Positions 7,610 through 14,575 of a stretch of 34,459 nucleotides of DNA are shown here, in pieces (position 1 is the first letter of the stretch; each line of letters opens with the position of its first letter). Position numbers and translations under genes: made by a program. Source of the DNA: Treponema sp. (GTDB lineage: Bacteria; Spirochaetota; Spirochaetia; Treponematales; Treponemataceae); assembly GCA_017551545.1 (NCBI GenBank), contig JAFZLJ010000071.1:1-34459 (forward strand), read 5' to 3'. The notes under the pieces were generated by a model. The model had not been told where the DNA came from. It ran no database searches and saw only the letters and a program-made list of their open reading frames with translations.

Positions 7610-9454
7610 TCATGCGTAATACTGTGCCTGCGCATTCCAAAGCTCGCTGTACAAACCTTTGTTAGACATGAGCTTGTCGTGACTGCCCTGCTCTATAATC
7701 TTACCTTCGTCAAAGACAATGATGTTATCGCAGAAGCGGCATGACGACATTCGGTGACTGATGTATATAGAAGTCTTACCTTCTACCATCTGATCAAAGC
7801 GCTGATAGATTTCGTATTCAGCAACCGGGTCAAGTGCGCTGGTTGGCTCGTCCATTATTACAAATGGTGCGTCCTTGTAAAGGGAACGTGCAATTGCAAT
7901 TTTCTGAGCTTCTCCACCACTTATTTCTACACCGTTTTCGTCATCATACTGGTAAAGCGGAGTGTCCAGGCCTTTTTCCATTTTGGCAAGTCGCTCTGCA
8001 AATCCGGCAGACTCAAGACATTTAATTGCGCGGTCACGGTCATAATCAACATTGCCGGCAACATTTTCGCCCAGAGGGAAACTGAATAAATTGAAATCCT
8101 GGAATACAATTGCAAAAAGCTTTGCGTATTCTTCGTTGTCGTAATAGCGGATATCTACACCGTTGAGCAGAATCTGTCCTTCAGTTGGTTCATACAGTCG
8201 GCACAGGAGTTTGATGAAAGTTGTCTTACCCGCACCGTTTTTTCCTACAACTGCATTTTTTGTACCAAGAGTGATTTTCTGGTTTACATGGCGCAGTGCC
8301 CAGGTCTCTGCATTTGCATACTTGAACGAAACATCACGGAATTCAATTTCGAAAACATTGTCATCGCGCTTTTCTGTAGGGATTGTTCCGTCGTAGCGCT
8401 TGTTCTTAATTTCCATATAATCATAGAAGAACGAAAGATAACGGCTTTCCATTTTAAGACTAACAAAGTTATCAGAGATTCCTGTAATGCTTTCTACAAG
8501 CTTGGTGTAGCTTGAAACATACATAATACATTTACCGGTACTGATCAAACCAAATACAGCCTTGAGTCCGACAAAGACATAGCTTGCAAGCTGCATAAAG
8601 GCCTGAGAAACAATCGGAACCATAGAAATCTTAAGGCTCTTGTTTATCCAGGCATTTCCTTCGGCTTCGAGCTTGTCGTTTGTTTCCTGAACGCGCTTTG
8701 TCATGAGCTTTTGCATTTTGTAAAGACGGATGTACTTACCGATTGAGTAGTCAAAAATCAAACTGAACCAATAACCAAAGTATCTGTTATAAGAAACGTT
8801 CTTTTCAAAAAACTCCATCTGAAGCTGAGAAGCTTTTTTGTTTGTCTTGTAAGACATGATTACGTGAACGGCAAGAACGACAACCATGATTGTAAAGCTG
8901 TACCATTGGTTCAGGAAGTAACCAAGTCCTGTCAGAGCGCCTGTTTCAGAAGCGGCACGTGGAATGAACAGAGGAACAAGCAGCACAAGCGAATAAACAA
9001 TGGTAGAAATCTTTTCTATCAGGCCTGCAAGATTATCAATAAAACCTCTGATATCGCCGCCGGCAGTCATTCCGTCCTTTGCTTTTTTATACATATCAAG
9101 GGTTTCGTGCTTTTCAAGAATATCAAAATCAAGATCCATAGTTTTATCTACGAGCATCTTGTTGATTTTCTGAGTAAGCTCGTGCTTTTTAACCCAGTTG
9201 ATTAATTCAAGCCCCCAGCGGATAAGGACGAGGACAGAATCGATAATGAGCATTGTGAGGACGTTTTTGAAAATTGATTCAAAGGAATCCATTCTGAAAA
9301 GTCCATCAAGAATGAGGCTCGAAAAATAAATTGAAACAAAAGGCTGTCCCGAAGCAATGAGCTTAACGATAAGAACAAAGGTTATGTAGCCTGGAACAAT
9401 TTTATGTACAAGATTTAATACCTTTCTTATAGTGCTTATATTATTTTTTTTCAT
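7610..9454 (-). CDS. ABC exporter half-transporter (permease-ATPase fusion)
   Basis: A 614-aa ABC exporter half: an N-terminal transmembrane domain (about residues 1-330, six predicted spans) and a C-terminal ATPase. The ATPase shows Walker A VVGKNGAGKTT, Q-loop FQDFNLF, signature ISGGEAQKIAIARS, Walker B FVIMDEPTSALDP and H-loop ISHR. No C39 peptidase domain is present, so a leader-processing role is not indicated. The ATG at 9454 is preferred over 9466 because GGAG lies 7 bases ahead of it. It is the second gene after another half-transporter (9530-11365), and the pair probably forms a heterodimer. The LytTR/GHKL genes upstream suggest export under signal control; the substrate is unknown. 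Confidence 0.93.
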   Translation of the reverse strand: MKKNNISTIRKVLNLVHKIVPGYITFVLIVKLIASGQPFVSIYFSSLILDGLFRMDSFESIFKNVLTMLIIDSVLVLIRWGLELINWVKKHELTQKINKMLVDKTMDLDFDILEKHETLDMYKKAKDGMTAGGDIRGFIDNLAGLIEKISTIVYSLVLLVPLFIPRAASETGALTGLGYFLNQWYSFTIMVVVLAVHVIMSYKTNKKASQLQMEFFEKNVSYNRYFGYWFSLIFDYSIGKYIRLYKMQKLMTKRVQETNDKLEAEGNAWINKSLKISMVPIVSQAFMQLASYVFVGLKAVFGLISTGKCIMYVSSYTKLVESITGISDNFVSLKMESRYLSFFYDYMEIKNKRYDGTIPTEKRDDNVFEIEFRDVSFKYANAETWALRHVNQKITLGTKNAVVGKNGAGKTTFIKLLCRLYEPTEGQILLNGVDIRYYDNEEYAKLFAIVFQDFNLFSFPLGENVAGNVDYDRDRAIKCLESAGFAERLAKMEKGLDTPLYQYDDENGVEISGGEAQKIAIARSLYKDAPFVIMDEPTSALDPVAEYEIYQRFDQMVEGKTSIYISHRMSSCRFCDNIIVFDEGKIIEQGSHDKLMSNKGLYSELWNAQAQYYA

Positions 9455-9480
9455 AGTATACTCCATTTATTTTGGGTATA

Positions 9481-9544
9481 GGGGATAGTAAATAGGGGAT
9501 AGTTTATTAACTCCCCTGTTTACTATTCCCTATTTACTATTCCC
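9481..9544. repeat. Inverted repeat at the junction of the ABC genes
   Basis: The 23-base arms 9481-9503 and 9522-9544 are complementary except for two C/T changes that would pair as G-U in RNA. Each arm holds two direct copies of GGGATAGT(AAA). The right arm runs into the upstream ABC gene and encodes its last residues (EQGTGNSK). It may be a processing or partial-termination hairpin between the two exporter genes. Confidence 0.65.
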
Positions 9545-11365
9545 TGTTCCCTGTTCTTTGTAGTAATGGCTCTGGATATCAAAAATCTCACGATACTTGC
9601 CGCCGTTTTTCATAAGCTGATCGTGACTTCCTTCTTCTACAATCTGCCCGCCATCAAGAAACAGAATGCGGTCACAGAACTTTGTACTTGCAAGTCTGTG
9701 CGAAATAAACACGGCAGTTTTTTTGTCTGCCAGCTGATTGTATTCTTCGTAGATGCGGCTTTCGGCAATAGGGTCAAGGGCGCTTGTAGGCTCGTCAAGA
9801 ATGAGCATTGGTCCGTCCTTGTACATTGCCTTTGCAAGAAGAAGCTTTTGTGTTTCACCACCGGAAAGAACAACTCCTTTTTCATCAAGGGTCTGAGTAA
9901 TGTAGGTCTCTTCTTTTTTGGCAAGAGTATTAACCTTTTCAAGAAGGCCTGCTTTTTTAAGACATTCCTCGAGTTTCTTTTTATCGGCATCCTGAGGTTC
10001 ACAGCCGCACACGTTTTCTGCAATAGAAAGTGCAATCGGTGAAGTATCCTGGAAGAGGACGCTAATCATATCCTGGTATTTTTCTACACCAATGTCGTTT
10101 ATGCTTTTTCCGTCAATTAAAATCTCGCCGCTAGTCGGTGGGTAAAGTCCGCACAAAAGCTTAACGATTGTTGTTTTACCGGCTCCGTTATTTCCAACAA
10201 GTGCAATTTTTTCGTCTGCATTTATTTTGAAGCTTACGTTTGTAAGAACAGGTTTTTCGCTGCCTTCGTAAGTAAAGCTGACGTTGCGGAATTCGATGGA
10301 TGGAGCAGCGCGCCCTTCGACAGGCTCAGGGACCGCGTCGGTGGTTGATCTTTCAAACACATCCTTCTGATTCATAAACTCATGATAATCATTGAACTGA
10401 TGACTAGCATCGCGAAGGTTTGCAAAGTGCATTGAAACGTCGTAAATATACTGAGAAAAACTTGCAATGATTCCCAGATATACAGTAAAGGTTGCAGCAT
10501 CAATCTGGCCGGTCAGAACCTTGTGAATCAAAAGTGTATAGGCAAGCCAGTCGCGCGCAAAGTTAAAGGCTGTATCAGAAATTGTCGGATAATACCATTT
10601 GAGCTGATAGTTGTAACGGAACTTTTTGTAAGTATTAATCATCAAATCAAAATGATAATCAAAAAGTCTTTTAAGACCAAAAATCCTGATATCCTTTCCG
10701 GCACTTATGTTCATGCTGTTGCGTTCATAATAGTTCATTTTGCGCCATGGCTCAGAAAAACTTTCGCGGTGGTTGTCACCAAACTTTACAGCATGATTAC
10801 GAATTAAAACATCGGCAACAAACATGCCCAGAGTGATTGCAAGGATTCTCCAGTCAAGAATAAAAATCACAGTCCCATAGCTGAAGATTCCAAGAACAAT
10901 TGTAACAAGATGAATTGAAAGTGTAGAAACTTCTTCAGCACCCTCGTAGTTACTGCTTACACCCTGAACTCCCTTTCCCATAATCTTTTGCTTTGGCTGA
11001 GGTTCAATATTCAGATAGTCAGTGTTGATTGCCTTTTTGATAAAGTTCAGCATAAAAACGCTGATTCTGTTGTAGGTATGCTTCATCTGCATTTTCTTTT
11101 CGCAGAACATTTTGATTCCCGAAAAGACACACATAATGCCAACAGCAATTCCAATGTACTCAAGAAAGATTTTTACACTTCGGCTTGTAATACCCTTGAT
11201 TGCCATTGCAGGAATGAGCGTATTAACAAAAGGCAGTGCCACCGAAATGATGATGTACACAATCACAAGCGGAATAGCCGTCGGATAGCGTTTGAACATA
11301 GCCTTGTAGATAATAAACGCGTTCTGAAAAATATTATTTCGCTTAGTTTTTTGAGCGTTTTTCAT
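9530..11365 (-). CDS. ABC exporter half-transporter (permease-ATPase fusion)
   Basis: A 611-aa ABC exporter half, the first gene of the exporter operon. The transmembrane domain covers about residues 20-330. The ATPase shows Walker A LVGNNGAGKTT, Q-loop FQDTSPI, signature LSGGETQKLLLAKA, Walker B LILDEPTSALDP and H-loop ISHR. Two repeat-derived pieces are seen. AVPEPVEGRAA near residue 347, in the linker between membrane and ATPase domains, is encoded by a palindromic repeat. The last eight residues come from another inverted repeat. The promoter region carries a LytTR-type direct repeat at 11436-11470. It probably pairs with the following half-transporter (7610-9454). Confidence 0.93.
   Translation of the reverse strand: MKNAQKTKRNNIFQNAFIIYKAMFKRYPTAIPLVIVYIIISVALPFVNTLIPAMAIKGITSRSVKIFLEYIGIAVGIMCVFSGIKMFCEKKMQMKHTYNRISVFMLNFIKKAINTDYLNIEPQPKQKIMGKGVQGVSSNYEGAEEVSTLSIHLVTIVLGIFSYGTVIFILDWRILAITLGMFVADVLIRNHAVKFGDNHRESFSEPWRKMNYYERNSMNISAGKDIRIFGLKRLFDYHFDLMINTYKKFRYNYQLKWYYPTISDTAFNFARDWLAYTLLIHKVLTGQIDAATFTVYLGIIASFSQYIYDVSMHFANLRDASHQFNDYHEFMNQKDVFERSTTDAVPEPVEGRAAPSIEFRNVSFTYEGSEKPVLTNVSFKINADEKIALVGNNGAGKTTIVKLLCGLYPPTSGEILIDGKSINDIGVEKYQDMISVLFQDTSPIALSIAENVCGCEPQDADKKKLEECLKKAGLLEKVNTLAKKEETYITQTLDEKGVVLSGGETQKLLLAKAMYKDGPMLILDEPTSALDPIAESRIYEEYNQLADKKTAVFISHRLASTKFCDRILFLDGGQIVEEGSHDQLMKNGGKYREIFDIQSHYYKEQGTGNSK
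10311..10334. repeat. Palindromic repeat core inside the ABC exporter gene
   Basis: CCCTTCGACAGGCTCAGGGA lies in frame within the exporter gene and adds VPEPVEG to the linker ahead of the ATPase domain. It is the same family as 729-793. Confidence 0.8.
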
Positions 11366-11406
11366 AACCTTACAAAACCCCCTTAATTTTATTATGGGTG
11401 AAATAT

Positions 11407-11412
11407 ATCATA
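11407..11412 (-). promoter_or_regulatory. -10 box of the ABC exporter operon
   Basis: Minus-strand TATGAT, 41 bases upstream of the ATG at 11365. The hexamer 17 bases upstream (ATCCCG) is a very poor -35 box, which fits a promoter needing an activator. A direct repeat sits immediately upstream. Confidence 0.5.
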
Positions 11413-11435
11413 AAAAAAGTGCCATCTGGCGGGAT

Positions 11436-11470
11436 GTGCACGAAATGTAAATTTTAGTGCATGAATTGTA
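11436..11470 (-). promoter_or_regulatory. Candidate LytTR regulator binding site (direct repeat, 21-bp spacing)
   Basis: On the minus strand TACAATTCATGCAC (11470-11457) and TACATTTCGTGCAC (11449-11436) are direct repeats exactly 21 bp apart. The 9-mers ACAATTCAT and ACATTTCGT with a 12-bp spacer match the layout of AgrA/ComE-type LytTR sites. The pair ends just where a -35 box would lie for the -10 at 11412-11407. A LytTR response regulator is encoded at 12423-13154. Confidence 0.65.
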
Positions 11471-11474
11471 TACA

Positions 11475-11626
11475 GGAGGGGAAAGTCTTCCCCTCGCTCC
11501 AACCTGTGGTAGTTTCGACAAGCTCAACCACCACAGTTTTCCGCTACCCCTTCGCCTAGGGGCAAAGCCCCTAAAACCCCGCGAGTTTGCAAGGCAAACT
11601 CGTTAGTGAGCGATAGCGAACGTATA
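11475..11626. repeat. Composite block of dispersed repeats between the kinase and ABC genes
   Basis: This non-coding stretch is a chain of hairpins. They are GAGGGGAA/TTCCCCTC (11476-11495), CTGTGGT..ACCACAG with the TTCGACAAGCTCAA core (11504-11536), AGGGGCTTTGCCCCT (minus strand, near 11557-11571) and GAGTTTGC/GCAAACTC followed by TTAGTGAGCGATAGCGAACG (11582-11622). Modules recur at 888-930 and 18234-18315. Together they could also terminate the kinase transcript. Confidence 0.7.
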
Positions 11627-11637
11627 ACGCCCCCATC

Positions 11638-12387
11638 TTATAATGGCAGCATCACCTCCGTCGCGAAGATTCCAGGCTCATTTTTTCTATTAACAAATCC
11701 GTCGTATTTTTCAGCTATTTTATCTATGCGCCTAAGCCCAAATCCGTGTTCACCAAGCTTTGAAGTAACAAGTTCATTAAGCCGTCTGCGGTGCTTTGCG
11801 TTTGTAGAGTTTGAAACCGAAATATAAAGCTGTTCTTTGAAAAGGCCTATGTATATACGGATGAATTTTGCTGGGAGAGTTGGATCTGCCCCGCCCTTTA
11901 TTTTTTCACACGCTTCGATTGCATTGTCCAGAAGGTTACCGACAATTGCGCATAGATGAACATCGCTTATTTTGAGAGTCTCCGGAACCTTTGCCGTGCA
12001 GTTTACTTCTATATTATTTTTGCGTGCAATAGAAACCTTGCTGCTTAAGATTGCATCTAGTCCTACGTTACCCGTGCGGATTGCTATGTCTATGCTGTCC
12101 AGGTCCTGCTCAAGAGTGCCAAGGTATGCGTCGAGCTCTTCAAACTTCTGCATTGCAAGCATGGCTTTTATTGACTGAATATGATTGTGGTAGTCGTGTC
12201 GCCAGGCGCGCATAGTCTGGTAAATATTTTGAACTTCATCCCGCTGCTTTTTAAGAACGCTGTCCTGAAAATCTGACAATCGTTTGTCATATTTTGATTT
12301 GAGAATGAGTATAGTGAGCGTGACAGAGATGAGAACAGAAGCGAGAATCACTATTATTTGCAACCATATATTATTCATATAATCCAC
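11638..12387 (-). CDS. GHKL-type sensor histidine kinase (AgrC/CitA-like)
   Basis: A short 249-aa membrane kinase. One membrane span lies at about residues 7-30, then a coiled linker and a phospho-acceptor region WRHDYHNH with His at residue 64. The ATPase domain has N-box GNLLDNAIEAC and G-box GEHGFGLRRI. This layout is that of SpoOB-type kinases partnering LytTR regulators, but the multi-span sensor typical of AgrC is missing, so the input signal is unclear. The frame opens with GTG at 12387; ATG at 12378 is an equally possible start, as neither has a strong ribosome site. It lies 35 bases after the response regulator in the same direction and upstream of the ABC exporter it probably controls. 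Confidence 0.88.
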   Translation of the reverse strand: MDYMNNIWLQIIVILASVLISVTLTILILKSKYDKRLSDFQDSVLKKQRDEVQNIYQTMRAWRHDYHNHIQSIKAMLAMQKFEELDAYLGTLEQDLDSIDIAIRTGNVGLDAILSSKVSIARKNNIEVNCTAKVPETLKISDVHLCAIVGNLLDNAIEACEKIKGGADPTLPAKFIRIYIGLFKEQLYISVSNSTNAKHRRRLNELVTSKLGEHGFGLRRIDKIAEKYDGFVNRKNEPGIFATEVMLPL

Positions 12388-12413
12388 ATTTCACCATCCA
12401 GCAGACATCGTAG

Positions 12414-12453
12414 ATTGCCACGTCACTCACTCCGTTCGTTCCTCGCAATGACG
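12414..12453. repeat. Palindromic repeat overlapping the response regulator 3' end
   Basis: ATTGCCACGTCACTCACTCC... to CTCGCAATGACG is the same family as 2742-2802. It supplies the last codons of the regulator gene (VIARNERSE). Confidence 0.75.
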
Positions 12454-13154
12454 TAGCAGGCGATAAACGCCTCATTCAAAGCTTTGTAGACACCTCGGGC
12501 TACCGGGAGCGACTCCCTGTCGTCGAGCACACAATCAGTTCTAGTAATTTTTGAAACATGCTTTAAGTTTACAAGAAGTCCTCGTCTCAAGCAAAAAAAG
12601 TTTTTTTCTTCAAAGCCGCTGCTTGCCTGCGAAAAAGAAGATTTCCATTCGCGTTCAAAATCAGAACCTTTCATATAAACATAATGTCCGCGTGCTTCTA
12701 TATAAATTATTTTTTCAAAAGGAATTCGTTCAAGTTCTGCGCCCTGCCCAAGTACAAAAAAGTCTTCTTCCTGATTTTGTCGTTCAGCATAAATTGTGTC
12801 CAAAAGCTCATTCAAAACCTCAGCTTTTACAGGCTTCAAAATATAGCGCACGGCTCCAACTTCATAACCTTCAATCGCATAATCTTTTACACCGGTAACA
12901 AAAATCAGCGCAGAATCACAGCCACGGGCCCTGAGTTTTTTTGCAAGCTCCATTCCGTTCAAACCCTTCATCTGAATATCAAAAATCAGAACATCGTAAG
13001 GCGCCTTATCTTCACTTTCAAAAAGAAACTGCTCCGCCGAAACATATTCATCAAGCTCCAGCGCACATCCCCGCGCCTCGCCCCACTGGTTTACCAGCGA
13101 GCTTTCATATTCGAGTATAACCTTTTCATCTTCACAAATGGCAATCCGAAACAT
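12423..13154 (-). CDS. LytTR-family response regulator (LytR/AgrA-like)
   Basis: A 243-aa two-component regulator. The receiver domain (residues 1-120) has acidic CEDE at 7-10, the phospho-acceptor Asp at 59 (VLIFDIQMKG) and FVTGVKDYAIEGYEVGAVRYILKP with the conserved Lys. The LytTR DNA-binding domain (about 140-235) is shown by KIIYIEARGHYVYM, FFCLRRGLLVNLKHV and VARGVYKALNEAF. The start is ATG 13154; no clear ribosome site precedes it. The C-terminal VIARNERSE is encoded by a palindromic repeat, so the original stop was probably lost when the repeat inserted. Partner kinase follows at 35 bases. The expected target is the exporter operon, whose promoter holds a LytTR-like repeat. Confidence 0.93.
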   Translation of the reverse strand: MFRIAICEDEKVILEYESSLVNQWGEARGCALELDEYVSAEQFLFESEDKAPYDVLIFDIQMKGLNGMELAKKLRARGCDSALIFVTGVKDYAIEGYEVGAVRYILKPVKAEVLNELLDTIYAERQNQEEDFFVLGQGAELERIPFEKIIYIEARGHYVYMKGSDFEREWKSSFSQASSGFEEKNFFCLRRGLLVNLKHVSKITRTDCVLDDRESLPVARGVYKALNEAFIACYVIARNERSE

Positions 13155-13198
13155 TTTTTTAATTCACAAAACTTTAGTTGTGTCCAAGAAAAATTTAC

Positions 13199-13242
13199 CA
13201 CTTTTTCTAAAGAATTTCTTCAAAAAACTTCCTCTTTTAACA
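13199..13242 (+). promoter_or_regulatory. Upstream element shared with the lipoprotein gene at 32603
   Basis: A 44-base T-rich stretch ending CAAAAAACTTCCTCTTTTAACA matches 32519-32562 without gaps (36 of 44 by eye, with 17 in a row identical). It ends with TTAACA, which with TAGTAT at 13260-13265 (17-bp spacer) makes a plausible promoter for the Rpn gene. Confidence 0.5.
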
Positions 13243-13292
13243 AATTTTTTTGTTAACTATAGTATAAGAATTTTTATTATACGGAGGCCGTT

Positions 13293-14090
13293 ATGGCAAA
13301 CAGCATCAAACCGTTCGAGGAGCTCACCCTGGCGGATGATTTTATGTTTTATCAGGTTATGCAGGATGATGAAATCTGCATTGGGGTTCTGGAGCGTCTG
13401 CTCAAAATCAAGATTGATCACATTGAGCGGCAGGAGCTCCAGAAAGAAATAAAGCCTTATTATCAGACAAAATACATAAAGCTGGATGTATATGTAAAGA
13501 ATGATGATAAGATTTATGACATTGAAATCCAGAACGAAGATATGGATGAACTTCCTAAAAGAGTCCGGTATTATCAGTCTATGATTGATTCAAACGAACT
13601 TCTAAAAGGTATGGAGTATAGATTGCTGCCGGAAAGCATAATCATATTTATCTGTACGGGAGATCCGTTCGGGAAAGGATTACCTCAATATTCTTTCAAG
13701 AATGTCTGTTTAGAAGAAAAAGAACTTATTCTGCAGGATGAATCTACTAAATACTTCTTCAATTCAGATGCCGCAGATAAGGCTACTGATATTGAAATCC
13801 GTGCATTTCTTGATTATATTAAGAATAAGAGACCCACTGATAATTTTACAAACACGATTGATTTAGCTGTGAATAAGGTAAAGACAGATGAGTCTCTAAG
13901 GGGGATTTATATGTGCGAACCAATACGTATTCAGGATGCAAAATGGGCGGCAAGAGTTGAAGCTGCTAGAAATTTGCTTAGGATGAATAAACTTTCTCAT
14001 GAAGAAATTGCACAAGCAGCGAATCTCCCTTTAAAGAAAGTCCAGGAACTCGCAGAAGAAATTGCTGCAGAAAAAGAACAGAAGAAATAA
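13293..14090 (+). CDS. Rpn family PD-(D/E)XK nuclease (putative anti-phage toxin)
   Basis: A 265-aa protein of the Rpn / 'PD-(D/E)XK nuclease family transposase' group. Rpn proteins are DNases; Escherichia coli members have been linked to phage defence and to recA-independent recombination. The N-terminal opening PFEELTLADDFMFYQVM is characteristic. The catalytic core KLDVYVKNDDKIYDIEIQ gives Asp65, Glu78 and Gln80. The C-terminal domain (from about residue 207) is small and helical, with NLLRMNKLSHEEIAQAANLPLKKVQEL resembling a helix-turn-helix. ATG 13293 follows CGGAGG. Within the gene, AAGGGGG precedes an in-frame ATG at 13911, so the last 59 residues can be made alone. Small relatives of that domain follow at 14115 and 14345. 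Confidence 0.9.
   Translation: MANSIKPFEELTLADDFMFYQVMQDDEICIGVLERLLKIKIDHIERQELQKEIKPYYQTKYIKLDVYVKNDDKIYDIEIQNEDMDELPKRVRYYQSMIDSNELLKGMEYRLLPESIIIFICTGDPFGKGLPQYSFKNVCLEEKELILQDESTKYFFNSDAADKATDIEIRAFLDYIKNKRPTDNFTNTIDLAVNKVKTDESLRGIYMCEPIRIQDAKWAARVEAARNLLRMNKLSHEEIAQAANLPLKKVQELAEEIAAEKEQKK
13911..14090 (+). CDS. Possible intragenic small protein: Rpn C-terminal domain
   Basis: An in-frame ATG (Met207 of the Rpn protein) is preceded by AAGGGGG with 6 bases between, a good ribosome site inside a coding region. Starting here gives a 59-aa protein, MCEPIRIQDAKWAARVE onward to the Rpn stop. In E. coli RpnA, an internally started C-terminal protein has been reported to block the toxicity of the full-length nuclease. 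The same role is inferred here, not shown. The same ribosome site and start are kept in the downstream duplicate at 14345-14464, which favours real use. Confidence 0.5.
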   Translation: MCEPIRIQDAKWAARVEAARNLLRMNKLSHEEIAQAANLPLKKVQELAEEIAAEKEQKK

Positions 14091-14114
14091 TTCTGGTAAG
14101 AGGAGGTTTTAGCT

Positions 14115-14309
14115 ATGAGTCTGACAGAATTTAATGCAGAAGAAGTTACTCGAGAATTCATAGAAGAAGGTCGCGAACAAAAAGCTCTTGAAGCTGCTAT
14201 AAACCTTTTAAAAATGAAAATTCTTACACCAGAACAAATTGCTCAAGCAGAAGGACTTTCTTTGGAAAGAGTTCTTGAACTTCAGAAAGAAATTCCAGTT
14301 CTTGTGTAA
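14115..14309 (+). CDS. Small protein resembling the Rpn C-terminal domain
   Basis: A 64-aa protein with its own AAGAGGAGG site, 24 bases after the Rpn stop. Its second half, AAINLLKMKILTPEQIAQAEGLSLERVLELQKEI, aligns with NLLRMNKLSHEEIAQAANLPLKKVQEL of the Rpn protein. The first half EFIEEGREQKALEAA is like the linker of longer Rpn relatives. It could be a stand-alone antitoxin-like partner, or the leftover 3' end of a second Rpn gene whose nuclease part was lost. The good start and ribosome site favour expression. Confidence 0.55.
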   Translation: MSLTEFNAEEVTREFIEEGREQKALEAAINLLKMKILTPEQIAQAEGLSLERVLELQKEIPVLV

Positions 14310-14328
14310 TAATTTCTTTTTCATTCAA

Positions 14329-14480
14329 TCTAAAGGGGATTTATATGTGCGAACCAATACGTATTCAGGATGCAAAATGGGCAGCAAGAGTAGAAGATCT
14401 CCCTTTAAGAAAAGTCCAGGAACTTGCTGAAGAACTTGCTGCAGAAAAAGAACAGCAGAAATAATTCTGGTAAGAGGAGA
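14329..14480 (+). repeat. Direct duplicate of the Rpn gene 3' end with a 60-base in-frame deletion
   Basis: Bases 14329-14480 repeat 13895-14106, from TCTAAAGGGGATTTATATG through the stop codon to TTCTGGTAAGAGGAG. Exactly 60 bases are missing in the middle and there are a few substitutions. The copy includes the internal ribosome site and ATG and also the downstream ribosome site of the 14115 gene. Confidence 0.9.
14345..14464 (+). CDS. 39-aa shortened copy of the Rpn C-terminal domain
   Basis: ATG 14345 follows AAAGGGGA and reads MCEPIRIQDAKWAARVED then LPLRKVQELAEELAAEKE to a TAA at 14462. Relative to the Rpn C-terminus it lacks 20 codons (most of the ARNLLRMNKLSHEEIAQAAN segment) but stays in frame. 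The frame and start signals are preserved, yet the lost piece includes the first helix of the putative helix-turn-helix. It may be a decaying remnant or a minimal antitoxin-like peptide. Confidence 0.4.
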   Translation: MCEPIRIQDAKWAARVEDLPLRKVQELAEELAAEKEQQK

Positions 14481-14482
14481 TT

Positions 14483-14554
14483 TTTGCGATATTTTAATCG
14501 TAGTTTTTGCGCTAAGAAACTCCATTGAAAAAAACGCACGTTTGCGATATTTTA
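14483..14554 (+). promoter_or_regulatory. pta promoter region with 14-bp direct repeat
   Basis: TTTGCGATATTTTA occurs at 14483-14496 and again at 14541-14554, 58 bases apart, in the 110 bases ahead of pta. The second copy runs into TATAGTTAT close to the ribosome site. This could be a pair of regulator sites or two promoter copies. Confidence 0.4.
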
Positions 14555-14575
14555 TAGTTATATTTGGAGGCATTT

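Noticed and set aside
13155..13198. LytTR autoregulation site before the response regulator
   Set aside because: ACAACTAAAG and a loose palindrome are present, but there is no second half-site at 21-bp spacing.
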